From NCBI GenBank assembly GCA_017541275.1, contig JAFXZM010000039.1:1-64000 (forward strand): a stretch of 64,000 nt of DNA, in the 5' to 3' direction. Origin of the DNA: Oscillospiraceae bacterium. GTDB taxonomy: Bacteria; Bacillota; Clostridia; Oscillospirales; Ruminococcaceae. The position numbers and the translations under genes were made by a program. This document shows, one piece after another, positions 9,470-18,213 of this stretch (position 1 is its first letter; each line of letters begins with the position of its first letter). Below the pieces are notes generated by a model. That model was not told where the DNA came from, did not search any database, and saw only the letters and a list, made by a program, of their open reading frames with translations.

Positions 9470-9504
9470 CCCCTATGCGCATGATCGGATTGGAGCGGTA
9501 AACT

Positions 9505-10734
9505 ATGGCGGCAAACGCAAATGCGAAGGATACACAGAGCCGGAGCACCGGCAGACTCAGACCTGCCGGGAAGGGCAGGTGGTGGGTGGACAGCGAGGTG
9601 GACGGCGTTCTGCTCGGAACGGTCATCGCGCTGCTGGTCATCGGCTTGCTCATGATGTTTTCCGCATCCTATCCCGCCGCGATCGAGGACGGACAGCCCG
9701 GCACATTCTATGCAGTGCGGCAGATGGTGTTTGCCGGTGCGGGACTGGTCGCAATGGGCGTTCTGAGTTTTGTGCCGTATCAGGTTTTCGAGAAGCTCTG
9801 GCTTTCCGGCGCGGCCTTTGTCATTGCGCTGGCGGGGCTGATTGCCGTGCTGATACCGGGCATCGGCCTGACCGTCAACGGTGCGACGCGCTGGATCGGC
9901 GTGGGACAGAATGCACAGGGCGGAGGCGGCATTACGTTTCAGCCATCTGAGTTCATGAAAATCGCGATTGTGCTGTTTTTTGCAATGCTCATCGTCCGGA
10001 ACGGACACCGCATGAAATCATTTCGGTACGGCATTGTGCCGTATATGGCTATGCTCGGACTGGTTGCCGGCCTGATGATGGCGGAGCCGCATCTTTCCGG
10101 TACGCTGATTATCGGTACGCTTGCCCTGACGCTGATTTTTGTCGGCGGCGCAAGACCCGCGCATTTCGGCATCCTGATCGGCATCGGCGCGGCAGGCGTG
10201 ACCTGCGTTGTGCTGTTCCTGATGTACCGAAAGGGCATCGGCTATTTCTCGAACCGAATCCTATCATGGCGCGATCCGTTCAACGAAAAATATATGCAGA
10301 AGGAAACATGGCAGACCTGTCAGTCGCTCATCGCGATCGGCTCGGGCGGCATGTTCGGTCTGGGACTCGGTGCCTCGCGTCAGAAATATCAGTATCTCCC
10401 CGAAGCGCAGAACGACTTTGTTTTTGCCGTTCTGTGTGAGGAATTCGGCTTTGTCGGCGCCGTGACGGTCATTCTGCTGTTCTGCCTGCTGGTTTTCCGC
10501 GGCTTTTATATCGCGGCAAAGGCAAAAGATAAATTCGGCATGCTGGTCGCGGTCGGATTTACCATGCACATCGGTCTTCAGGCGCTCCTGAATATCGCGG
10601 TTGTCAGCAATGCAATCCCGAATACGGGCATTTCGCTGCCGTTCTTCAGCTACGGCGGCACGGCATTGATGATGCAGCTTGCCGAAATGGGCGTGCTGCT
10701 GAATATTTCCCGGCAGGCGAAGCTGAAAGGATAA
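9505..10734 (+). CDS. ftsW: FtsW SEDS-family peptidoglycan polymerase
   Basis: 409 residues and about ten transmembrane helices after a short basic cytoplasmic start. SEDS landmarks are visible: GVGQNAQGGGGITFQPSEFMK, ATRWI just before it, the AEAQNDF-like PEAQNDFVFAVLCEEFGF, and GISLPFFSYGGTALM near the end. FtsW polymerises lipid II at the septum together with the class B PBP encoded upstream. GGAGCGG precedes the ATG. RodA and SpoVE are close relatives; position in the division cluster supports FtsW. Confidence 0.9.
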   Translation: MAANANAKDTQSRSTGRLRPAGKGRWWVDSEVDGVLLGTVIALLVIGLLMMFSASYPAAIEDGQPGTFYAVRQMVFAGAGLVAMGVLSFVPYQVFEKLWLSGAAFVIALAGLIAVLIPGIGLTVNGATRWIGVGQNAQGGGGITFQPSEFMKIAIVLFFAMLIVRNGHRMKSFRYGIVPYMAMLGLVAGLMMAEPHLSGTLIIGTLALTLIFVGGARPAHFGILIGIGAAGVTCVVLFLMYRKGIGYFSNRILSWRDPFNEKYMQKETWQTCQSLIAIGSGGMFGLGLGASRQKYQYLPEAQNDFVFAVLCEEFGFVGAVTVILLFCLLVFRGFYIAAKAKDKFGMLVAVGFTMHIGLQALLNIAVVSNAIPNTGISLPFFSYGGTALMMQLAEMGVLLNISRQAKLKG

Positions 10735-10758
10735 TATGCAGAAAAAGGAAGGCACAGT

Positions 10759-11880
10759 ATGAAAATTCTGATTGCATGCGGCGGAACGGGCGGGCATATC
10801 AACCCCGCGCTCGCTATTGCAGGCATCATAAAGCAGCATCAGCCCGATGCGGAATTTCTGTTCGTCGGCACGCCGGACGGCATGGAGGCAACACTCATTC
10901 CGGCTGCGGGCTACGCAATGGAGCATGTTAAGGTTGCCGGACTTCAGCGCTCGCTCAGTCCGTCCAATTTCGTCCGGAATGTCAAGGCGGCAGGCTATCT
11001 GGTGACGGCCGGCAGCCATGCAAAGGCGATTATTAAAAAATTTCAGCCCGATCTCGCGATCGGAACGGGGGGCTATGCGGCGGGTCCTGTGATCCGGGCG
11101 GCACAGCAGCTCGGCATCCCGACTGCAATCCATGAGCAGAACGCCTATCCCGGCGTAACGAACAAGCTGCTCGCCAAGCGCGCAAAGGCTGTGATGATGA
11201 CCTTTGAGGCCGCGAAGCAGTATTTTCCTGAGAATACGCCGGTCTTTGTGACGGGACTGCCCGTCCGCGGCAGCCTTACCCGGTGTACCAGAGAGCAGGC
11301 CAAGGCAAAGCTCGGCTTTCCGGAGGGCATGACGATTCTCTCCTTCGGCGGCTCGCAGGGCGCAAAATGCCTCAACGACATCATGCCGGAGATCATGGAC
11401 TGGCACCTGCATTCGGATATGCAGATCAATCATATTCATGCATACGGCAAATTCGGGCGGGATACCTTCCCGCAGGCTTTGCAGGAGCGCGGCATCAGCG
11501 ATGACAGGCGGATGCGCGTCACCGAATACATCCACGACATGGACGTCTGTCTTGCAGCGGCCGATCTGGTCATCAGCCGGGCAGGCGCGTCCACACTGAG
11601 CGAGCTTGAGGCGGTCGGACGGGCTTCGGTTCTTATTCCGTATCCGACTGCGGCGGAGAATCATCAGTATCACAATGCAATGGTGCTCGGAAAAGCCGGC
11701 GCCGCGATTGTGATTGAGCAGAAAACACTGACTGCGGACAGGCTCAGGGAGGCCATTACCGATCTCTGTCAGCATCCGGAAAAGCGGATTGCCATGGGAC
11801 AGCGTGCGGGCGCACTGTTCGCACGGGATACGGATGACCGTATCTGGAGGATTTTGTCCGATATTCTGAATCAGCATTGA
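10759..11880 (+). CDS. murG: UDP-GlcNAc:lipid I N-acetylglucosaminyltransferase MurG
   Basis: 373 residues of GT28 type. The N-terminal ACGGTGGHINPALAIA loop, EQNAYPGVTNKLL, SFGGSQGAKCLND and the UDP-GlcNAc-binding SRAGASTLSELEAVGRASVLIPYPTAAENHQ segment are diagnostic. It converts lipid I to lipid II on the inner membrane face. A ribosome site (AAGGAAGG) precedes ATG 10759. Confidence 0.96.
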   Translation: MKILIACGGTGGHINPALAIAGIIKQHQPDAEFLFVGTPDGMEATLIPAAGYAMEHVKVAGLQRSLSPSNFVRNVKAAGYLVTAGSHAKAIIKKFQPDLAIGTGGYAAGPVIRAAQQLGIPTAIHEQNAYPGVTNKLLAKRAKAVMMTFEAAKQYFPENTPVFVTGLPVRGSLTRCTREQAKAKLGFPEGMTILSFGGSQGAKCLNDIMPEIMDWHLHSDMQINHIHAYGKFGRDTFPQALQERGISDDRRMRVTEYIHDMDVCLAAADLVISRAGASTLSELEAVGRASVLIPYPTAAENHQYHNAMVLGKAGAAIVIEQKTLTADRLREAITDLCQHPEKRIAMGQRAGALFARDTDDRIWRILSDILNQH

Positions 11881-11950
11881 ACCCTTTGCAGAATTTTTGC
11901 ATATGCTGAAGGCAAACGGCGAAAGCCGGTGCTTTTGAGGTGATGCAGAA

Positions 11951-13258
11951 ATGGCAGAGGAGATTCTCCGGATCACGGGCGGACAGAAGCTCCGCGGTGA
12001 GATCACGGTACAGGGCGCGAAAAACAGTGCGCTGCCGATCATGGCGGCGAGCATGCTGTGCAGCGGCGAGACCGTTTTGTACAATGTGCCGCGCCTGACG
12101 GACGTTTATGCAGCAAGCAGAATTCTGAATCATCTGGGACTGCGCTGCAAGATTGAAGCATCAGCGGCGGTCATCAATCCGGCCGGCATCTCGTCGGCGG
12201 AGATTCCCGATGCGGATATGCGGGCCATGCGGTCATCGGTCATGTTTCTGGGGCCGATGCTCGGCAGACTGAAGCAGTGTGTGCTGACGATGCCGGGCGG
12301 CTGCGAGCTCGGCCCGCGTCCGATTGACCTGCACCTCGATGCCATGCGGCAGATGGGCGTGCAGATCAGGGAATCGCAGGGGAAGATCGTCTGCACGGCG
12401 GAGCATCTGCACGGGGCAAGAATCCCGCTGCCGATTCCATCCGTCGGTGCAACGGAAAATATCATCATGGCGGCGGTGCTCGCAGACGGCGAGACCGTTC
12501 TCACCAATGCCGCGCGGGAGCCTGAAATATCCGATCTTGCGGCATTTCTGAACCGCTGCGGCGCGAGAATCAGCGGCGCGGGAGAGGGAACCGTCACCGT
12601 CAGCGGCGTGGAATCCCTGCACGGTACGGAATATACCGTCATGCCGGACAGAATCGCCGCATTTACATGGCTTTGTGCATGTGCATGCGCAGGCGGAACG
12701 GTCTGCCTCAGCGGCACTGCGCCGCGGGATATGGAGAGCAGCCTCAGTGTGCTGCGGGCGGCGGGCTGCCGGCTCGGCATCTGCCGTGACCGCATTTACC
12801 TCGACGGCGGGCAGTCGCTCAGAAGCGTGCGGTACATACGGACAATGCCTTATCCGGGATTCCCGACCGATACGCAGGCCTTGATTTGTGCGGTGCTCAG
12901 TACGGCGCACGGCACGAGCATGATTGAGGAAACCGTATTCGAGAGCCGGTATAAGCATGTCGGCGAGCTGCTGAGAATGGGCGCGGATATCCGCGTTTCC
13001 GGCAGAACGGCGGTCATTACCGGCGTTCCGGCACTTCACGGTGCCGAGCTCCGTGCAATGGACCTCCGAGGCGGCGCTGCACTGGCATGTGCGGCGGCAG
13101 GTGCGGAGGGCGAGAGCGTTCTGCGCGGGCTGACACATCTCGACCGCGGTTATGACAATTTTGCGGAGACTTTCAACAGCCTCGGCGGAATAGCCAAACG
13201 GACGGCGATTTCCGCCTCAGAACACGGGAAAACCGGGCTTGAAAAGAGAAAATGTTGA
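11951..13258 (+). CDS. murA: UDP-GlcNAc 1-carboxyvinyltransferase MurA
   Basis: 435 residues with the EPT-synthase fold. QGAKNSALPIMAASML holds the UDP-GlcNAc-binding Lys-Asn pair, and MPGGCELGPRPIDLH contains the catalytic cysteine (Cys118), the fosfomycin target. MurA commits UDP-GlcNAc to wall synthesis. A GAGGTG site precedes the ATG by 8 bases. In Bacillus this slot between murG and divIB holds murB, so a murA here is a distinctive arrangement. The C-terminal tail (SEHGKTGLEKRKC) is extended and its end overlaps one copy of a 22-bp repeat. Confidence 0.93.
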   Translation: MAEEILRITGGQKLRGEITVQGAKNSALPIMAASMLCSGETVLYNVPRLTDVYAASRILNHLGLRCKIEASAAVINPAGISSAEIPDADMRAMRSSVMFLGPMLGRLKQCVLTMPGGCELGPRPIDLHLDAMRQMGVQIRESQGKIVCTAEHLHGARIPLPIPSVGATENIIMAAVLADGETVLTNAAREPEISDLAAFLNRCGARISGAGEGTVTVSGVESLHGTEYTVMPDRIAAFTWLCACACAGGTVCLSGTAPRDMESSLSVLRAAGCRLGICRDRIYLDGGQSLRSVRYIRTMPYPGFPTDTQALICAVLSTAHGTSMIEETVFESRYKHVGELLRMGADIRVSGRTAVITGVPALHGAELRAMDLRGGAALACAAAGAEGESVLRGLTHLDRGYDNFAETFNSLGGIAKRTAISASEHGKTGLEKRKC

Positions 13259-13356
13259 AAACTCTGTGGAAATGGTGAAAAACCTGCGGTGCAAAACCTT
13301 GAAAACTGCGGTTTTCGGCTTCATATCAGCAAAAAAATGTTGAAAACTCTGTGGAA
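13250..13356. repeat. 22-bp direct repeat at the murA/divIB junction
   Basis: AAATGTTGAAAACTCTGTGG plus AA occurs at 13250-13271 and again at 13335-13356, 85 bases apart. The first copy spans the murA stop codon. Related GTTGAAAAC fragments occur between and near 18041. The function is unknown; the TGTGGAA ends only loosely resemble DnaA boxes. Confidence 0.7.
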
Positions 13357-13447
13357 TTTGTGGGAAACAGGCTTGAAACGGAGCCGGATGTTTCCACGGA
13401 TGACAAGCGCAATATTGTAAAAGATGACGAAAGGGGGTGCGGGATCC

Positions 13448-14284
13448 GTGCAGGATGTCGTCAAGGAAAATGTCAGGCGAACGCAGAGCAGCAAGCGTCA
13501 GCGGCGCAGAAAGCGACGTCACCGCGCGTATTTCGCACTCGTGATCCTGCTGGTGTTCGGCATCGGACTGGCGCTTTCGATGACACTGTTCTTCAACGTC
13601 ACGGATATCGTTGTGAACAACGAAACCGACGCATCTGATGAAGAAATCGTCACGCTGAGCGGCATTCGCTATAAGGATAATCTCGTGCGGCTCGATGCCA
13701 AGACCGCAGCCCAGCGGATTACTGCCGGCATCGCATATGCGGAGAATGTCCGCGTTGATAAGAAGTATCCCTCGACAATCGAGATCACCGTTGAAAAGGC
13801 AAAGCCCGTTGCGAATATTTCGCAGAGCTACGGCTATCTGCTTGTCAGCGGCTCAAACCGCGTGCTGGAGGAGCTCAAGGGCGATCCCCGCCCCGACCTC
13901 ATCGTCATTACCGGCTACAACCCCGCACAGGGCACCATCGGCATGTATCTGCAATCAGAGGACGAAAAGCGCGATAATGTGCTGAAAACACTGACCGCTG
14001 CGGTTGAGGAGTGCAATAACCGCGAGATCAAATCCATCGACATGACCGATCAGAGCGATATCATCGTGCAGTTCGGCACGAATATCGTCTTCCGCATGGG
14101 AACAAGCGTCGATGCTGTCTATAAGCTGCGCCTTGCCGCAAAGACGATCGAGCAGCTCAATCCCGATAAGCGCTACCTCCTGACGATGATCGGAAACAAT
14201 CAGATTTCTGTCATCATGCAGGAAACGGTGCGGGAACCGCAGCAGGATGAAACGGACGAGCCTGCGCTGATTCCGGTACAATAG
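13448..14284 (+). CDS. divIB: FtsQ/DivIB cell-division protein
   Basis: About 278 residues. A basic cytoplasmic start (SSKRQRRRKRRHR), one membrane helix (YFALVILLVFGIGLALSMTLF), then a POTRA-like domain beginning FNVTDIVVNNETDASDEEIV and the FtsQ beta domain with YPSTIEITVEKAKP. DivIB/FtsQ stabilises the FtsL-DivIC complex at the septum. GTG 13448 is preferred because AAGGGGGTG lies 10 bases upstream; ATG 13424 in frame has no ribosome site. Confidence 0.88.
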   Translation: MQDVVKENVRRTQSSKRQRRRKRRHRAYFALVILLVFGIGLALSMTLFFNVTDIVVNNETDASDEEIVTLSGIRYKDNLVRLDAKTAAQRITAGIAYAENVRVDKKYPSTIEITVEKAKPVANISQSYGYLLVSGSNRVLEELKGDPRPDLIVITGYNPAQGTIGMYLQSEDEKRDNVLKTLTAAVEECNNREIKSIDMTDQSDIIVQFGTNIVFRMGTSVDAVYKLRLAAKTIEQLNPDKRYLLTMIGNNQISVIMQETVREPQQDETDEPALIPVQ

Positions 14285-14357
14285 TTTGAAATGTGCATAA
14301 AAGCAGGCTTGTTTTATACGCGAGAATTGTGAAACAGCACGAAAAGCGAAAATAAAC

Positions 14358-14386
14358 TTGCATTCGCATAAAAACTGTGATACAAT
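14358..14386 (+). promoter_or_regulatory. Promoter of ftsZ
   Basis: TTGCAT (14358-14363), 17-base spacer, TACAAT (14381-14386), about 65 bases before the ftsZ start. It allows ftsZ to be expressed separately from the upstream cluster. Confidence 0.7.
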
Positions 14387-14451
14387 AAATTATATGTTTT
14401 TAGGCGGCTCCGTCGTCCGAAATACCGGGCTGTCCGAATGGAGGAACTTTG

Positions 14452-15615
14452 ATGACTGATTTTGTTTATGAAGATTCATTTGATCCGCAGGTAAATATTA
14501 AAGTCGTCGGCGTCGGCGGCGGCGGCGGAAATGCGCTGGACTGCATGGTGCAGGCAGATGTGAAGAATATCGAGTATATCGCAGTGAATACCGATGCGAA
14601 GGCGCTGCTCAACTCCAAGGCTCCGACCCGGATCCAGATCGGCGCAAAGCTCACGAAGGGCCGCGGCGCCGGCAACCGTCCTGAGGTCGGCAGACAGTCC
14701 GCTGAGGAAAACCGCGATGAGATCAGCAATGCACTTAAGGGTGCGGATATGATTTTCATTACCGCCGGTATGGGCGGCGGTACCGGTACCGGTGCGGCAC
14801 CTGTCGTTGCACAGATCGCGCAGGAGCTTGGCATCCTCACCGTTGCTGTTGTGACAAAGCCGTTCGCTTTTGAGCGCGAGCAGAAAATGGCACAGGCGGA
14901 GCGCGGCATCGAAACACTGAAAAAATATGTCGATTCCCTCGTCATCATCCCGAATGAGCGCCTGCTCGTCGGCGTGGACAAGCCCCTGACGATGCGTCAG
15001 AGCTTCGCAATGGCTGACGATATCCTGCGAACCGGCGTGCAGTCGATCTCTGACCTGATCGTCGAGGACGGCTATATCAATCTCGATTTTGCCGATGTTT
15101 CCACGATCATGAAGGGCGCCGGCTATGCACATATGGCAATCGGCCACGGCTCCGGCAAGAACAAGGCGGATGAGGCGGCCTCTGCGGTCATCTCCAGCCC
15201 GCTGCTTGAGACTTCCATCACCGGTGCAAAGCGTCTGCTTATCAATATCGCAATGAGCGAGGATGTTCTGTCCTCTGAAGTCGATGCCGCAACACAGAAG
15301 ATCACCGAGACTGCCGCTCAGGGCGTCGAGGTTATCCTTGGTACTGCGTTCATCGAGGATATGAATGACGAAATGGTCATTACGGTCATTGCAGCCGGTT
15401 ACGATGAGCCCGGCAGCGAGCAGAAGATCGACGATATCCCCGTCGAGCAGCCTGTTCCGGTGCCCGCAAAGGCTCCGGTTAAAAATAAGACGGTCGAGGG
15501 CTTCGTTCCGGTCGAGCCGAGAAAACCCGCGCAGCAGCGGCCGGCCTCCGCGATTCCGCGCCTGGACGATGACGACGACCTCTCCGAAATCTTTAAGATT
15601 CTCGACAAAAAATAA
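14452..15615 (+). CDS. ftsZ: Cell-division GTPase FtsZ
   Basis: 387 residues. The nucleotide-binding start VVGVGGGGGNALDCM, the tubulin signature GMGGGTGTGAAP and the NTDAKALL segment mark FtsZ, which polymerises into the Z ring. After a Pro/Val/Lys-rich linker (about 320-368) comes a short conserved tail, IPRLDDDDDLSEIFKILDKK, which replaces the usual IPxFL peptide with a more acidic end. ATG 14452 has GGAGG 7 bases upstream. No ftsA gene lies beside it; FtsA-independent anchoring, for example through SepF elsewhere, is inferred. Confidence 0.97.
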   Translation: MTDFVYEDSFDPQVNIKVVGVGGGGGNALDCMVQADVKNIEYIAVNTDAKALLNSKAPTRIQIGAKLTKGRGAGNRPEVGRQSAEENRDEISNALKGADMIFITAGMGGGTGTGAAPVVAQIAQELGILTVAVVTKPFAFEREQKMAQAERGIETLKKYVDSLVIIPNERLLVGVDKPLTMRQSFAMADDILRTGVQSISDLIVEDGYINLDFADVSTIMKGAGYAHMAIGHGSGKNKADEAASAVISSPLLETSITGAKRLLINIAMSEDVLSSEVDAATQKITETAAQGVEVILGTAFIEDMNDEMVITVIAAGYDEPGSEQKIDDIPVEQPVPVPAKAPVKNKTVEGFVPVEPRKPAQQRPASAIPRLDDDDDLSEIFKILDKK

Positions 15616-15629
15616 ACAAAAAGAACAGA

Positions 15630-15668
15630 GCAGCAGACTGTCCGATTGTGACATTCTGCTGCTTTTTT
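15630..15668 (+). terminator. Terminator after ftsZ
   Basis: GCAGCAGA (15630-15637) pairs perfectly with TCTGCTGC (15655-15662), followed by six T. It closes the dcw cluster. Confidence 0.9.
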
Positions 15669-15746
15669 GTCGATTGTTCCGGAAATCGTATCAATTATGT
15701 GGTGAATCTGCACAAAAATCAAGCCGATAATTCTACGCTCAGTGCA

Positions 15747-15780
15747 TTGAAAAATTCTGAAAAATATGTTATCATATAAT
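15747..15780 (+). promoter_or_regulatory. Promoter upstream of divIVA-like gene
   Basis: TTGAAA (15747-15752) stands 17 bases from TATCAT (15770-15775); an overlapping perfect TATAAT lies at 15775-15780. A start of transcription near 15785 gives a leader of about 160 bases. Confidence 0.6.
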
Positions 15781-15789
15781 ATGTGAGTA

Positions 15790-15910
15790 TGAGGGATGCC
15801 CTGCGCGGTTGACCGGCTCGCCGAGGCTGTGGTCCGCGAACAGCCAAAGGCAGCCTGTTTTTCCGCAGGATGCGCCCGGCCTTGTGCCGGCTCTCGGTGT
15901 ACCTGCAATA
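15790..15910 (+). ncRNA. Candidate structured leader or small RNA before divIVA-like gene
   Basis: CCTGCG near 15801 can pair with CGCAGG near 15867, enclosing CGCGG/CCGCG or, alternatively, GGCTGT/ACAGCC hairpins. CCGGC-CTTGT-GCCGG follows. AACAGCCAAAGGCAG superficially recalls a stretch of bacterial SRP RNA, but the conserved GGAA-loop domain of SRP RNA is missing. With the promoter just upstream, this is best described as a structured 5' leader of unknown function. Confidence 0.35.
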
Positions 15911-15944
15911 TTTCATTTTGTCTGCGGAGGATTGGAGCGTAAAT

Positions 15945-17444
15945 ATGGCTGAGCCAAATGTTTTGAGAACCACCAAAATCGGTGGCGGATTTGTCAAGGA
16001 AGACGTCTTGAATTATGTCGATGAACTGAATTCCAAAAACTATCTGCTTCAGGAAGAGCTTGATAAGCTCAAGAAGCAGGTGGAAAGCGGCGGCGGTCTC
16101 AGCGATGCAAAGGAAGCCGAGTTTGAGGCTGAGCTGACCCGTCTTCGCGGCGAGCTGGGCACAACCAAGAATCAGCTCCGCGCTGCACAGGATGAACTGA
16201 AAAACCGTCCCGTCATCGAGGTTGACGGCGAGGGCGGTGCAGCCGGCGGCGAGCTCTCCGAGCTGCGCAGTGAACTCGAAACCGCAAAGCAGGCTGCAAC
16301 AGATGCTCAGGCCGACCTCGCTTCCGCTCAGGCAGAGCTGGAGCTCGAGCGTGAGGAGAAAACCGAGCTGAACAATAAGATTACTGAGCTCGAAAGCCGC
16401 CTGACTACTCTGAATGAGGATAATGAATCTCTCCGCGGCGATCTGGCAAGCCTGTCTGCACAGGCTTTGACCGGCGGCGGAAATAATGAGGAGCTTTCCG
16501 CAAAGCTCGTTGAGCTTGAGGAGCGCGCCCGCACTGCCGAGGCCAAGGCTTCTGAGCTAGAGATTAAGGCTGCTGCGGCCGAGGGCGAGATGAATACGCT
16601 GCGCTCGGAGCTTGAGGCGAAGAATACGATGATCGAGGAACAGGCGGGTCTTTCCAATGAGGCGGATCTCCAGAAGCTCGCTGAATATGAGGCGCTGATC
16701 TCTGAGCAGAGCAATTCGCTCGCAGACAAGGATCGCGAAATCGAAAATCTCCAGCAGCAGGTCGCTGACCTGAAGGAGAACGGCGGCGATTCCACCTTCG
16801 ACATGAGCGCGCTGTTCATGGAAGCGCAGATGACTGCGAAGAAGGTCGCAAGCGAGGCCAGACGCGAGGCCGATAAGCGCATTAAGGATGCAAAAGCACA
16901 GGCTGATACCATCATCGCTGAGGCAAATGCAAAGGCCGAGGAGACTGTTTCGAGTGCGAACAAGCAGGCAGAGCAGACCATCGCCGATGCCAATAAGCAG
17001 GCCGATGAAACCATCAGCAATGCAAATGCAGAGGCAGAGAACAAGCTCAATGACGCGGATGCAAAGGCAATCAAAACCGTCGCAGATGCGGAAGAATCCG
17101 TGCGTCAGTCCCTTGCAGATGCCGAAAAGAGAACCAAAACAACAACTGAAACTGCGAGAACAGTCCGCGCACTGCTGCGCTCTGAGATCGACAGCGTTTC
17201 CAAGAAATTCAACGAGATCTCACTCGTGCTCGAAAACCTGTCCGGTCAGGCCGGCAGCCGCCTGAATGAGGCGAAAAATGTCATCTCTGAGGCGCGCAAT
17301 ACCGTCAATGACGACGACGATCTGCCGAGCTTCGAGAGCTTTGATGAGGTCGCGAACAAGTCCTTCAGCAAGGTGAACAAGGGCGAGTTCAATTTCGATG
17401 ACCTCGCTGAGAGCGCAGGGGACAGCGGCAATAGCTGGAACTGA
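15945..17444 (+). CDS. DivIVA-domain coiled-coil protein
   Basis: 499 residues. The first 50 residues (NVLRTTKIGGGFVKEDVLNYVDELN) match the DivIVA/GpsB lipid-binding start, where FVKEDV-type motifs sit at the membrane-touching tip. The rest is almost entirely Ala/Glu-rich coiled coil. Residues about 330-420 are a tandem series of 11-residue periods (AKAEETVSSANKQAEQTIADA). DivIVA proteins recruit partners to the septum and poles. This one is about three times longer than B. subtilis DivIVA (164 residues). GGAG lies 7 bases before ATG 15945. Exact partner and role are unknown. Confidence 0.8.
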   Translation: MAEPNVLRTTKIGGGFVKEDVLNYVDELNSKNYLLQEELDKLKKQVESGGGLSDAKEAEFEAELTRLRGELGTTKNQLRAAQDELKNRPVIEVDGEGGAAGGELSELRSELETAKQAATDAQADLASAQAELELEREEKTELNNKITELESRLTTLNEDNESLRGDLASLSAQALTGGGNNEELSAKLVELEERARTAEAKASELEIKAAAAEGEMNTLRSELEAKNTMIEEQAGLSNEADLQKLAEYEALISEQSNSLADKDREIENLQQQVADLKENGGDSTFDMSALFMEAQMTAKKVASEARREADKRIKDAKAQADTIIAEANAKAEETVSSANKQAEQTIADANKQADETISNANAEAENKLNDADAKAIKTVADAEESVRQSLADAEKRTKTTTETARTVRALLRSEIDSVSKKFNEISLVLENLSGQAGSRLNEAKNVISEARNTVNDDDDLPSFESFDEVANKSFSKVNKGEFNFDDLAESAGDSGNSWN

Positions 17445-17450
17445 TTCCCC

Positions 17451-18017
17451 ATGAATTATACATTTAATGTGACCGATCTGCCGGAAATCGTGCGGGAGCA
17501 GAATGCCCTGCACGCCGGCGACCGCGTGATTCTTTCCGGCACGGTTTACACCGCCCGCGATGCCGCGCACAAGCGGCTGACTGCGGTGCTGCGTGAGCAG
17601 GGCGCCGATGCGCTGCCCTTTCCGCTGCGGGATGCCGTGATCTATTATGCCGGACCGACCGCGGCGCCCCCCGGACGGCCGATCGGTGCCTGCGGCCCGA
17701 CAACCTCCGGCCGTATGGATCCCTATGCCCCGATGCTGCTCGACTGCGGCCTCATTGCCATGATCGGCAAGGGTGAGCGGAATGCGGCAGTCTGTGAGGC
17801 AATTCAGCGAAACCGCGCAGTCTATTTCTGCGCAGTCGGCGGTGCGGGTGCGCTTGCTGCCGCGCATATTACTGCATGCGAGGTTATCGCTTACCCCGAG
17901 CTCGGCTGTGAATCTGTAAAGCGTCTGACTGTCTCGGAATTTCCGCTGCTCGTTGCGATTGATGCACACGGCGGAAATCTGTTCCGCGACGGACGGGCGG
18001 AATTTGCGGCCGGTTAG
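17451..18017 (+). CDS. Fe-S hydro-lyase (fumarase/tartrate dehydratase) beta subunit
   Basis: 188 residues. The segments YYAGPTAAPPGRPIGACGPTTSGRMDPYAP, MIGKG and GGAGALAAAHI are typical of the beta subunit of class I fumarase or L-tartrate dehydratase. That subunit completes the active site of an alpha subunit which carries the [4Fe-4S] cluster. The alpha subunit is not adjacent: the upstream neighbour is the DivIVA-like gene (6-base gap) and the downstream one a sigma factor. No clear ribosome site precedes the ATG, so translation may be coupled to the gene before it. Confidence 0.88.
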   Translation: MNYTFNVTDLPEIVREQNALHAGDRVILSGTVYTARDAAHKRLTAVLREQGADALPFPLRDAVIYYAGPTAAPPGRPIGACGPTTSGRMDPYAPMLLDCGLIAMIGKGERNAAVCEAIQRNRAVYFCAVGGAGALAAAHITACEVIAYPELGCESVKRLTVSEFPLLVAIDAHGGNLFRDGRAEFAAG

Positions 18018-18082
18018 TATTGTTTGATGTGCTGAAAAACCGCGTTGAAAACTGTCTGAACTGACGTTTTCTGCCAAATCGC

Positions 18083-18111
18083 TTGACAAATACGCGACTT
18101 TCGATTATATT
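18083..18111 (+). promoter_or_regulatory. Promoter of sigma-factor gene
   Basis: Perfect TTGACA (18083-18088), 17-base spacer, TATATT (18106-18111), about 100 bases before the start codon. An overlapping TATAAT at 18111-18116 would need a 22-base spacer. Confidence 0.75.
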
Positions 18112-18213
18112 ATAATAGGTTATCATTTCGTTTTTGCCGGTTCTGCGGCTAAGACGAATGAAACGGTGCGCTTGTACGGCACCTGCGCTTGTTCCGCGTG
18201 AGGAGGTTTCAGG

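Noticed and set aside
13250..13356. DnaA-box cluster or origin
   Set aside because: TGTGGAA motifs only loosely match the DnaA consensus, and no dnaA/dnaN genes or AT-rich unwinding region are present.
15860..15910. SRP (4.5S) RNA gene
   Set aside because: A short AACAGCCAAAGGCAG resemblance exists, but the conserved GGAA tetraloop and symmetric loop of the SRP domain are missing.
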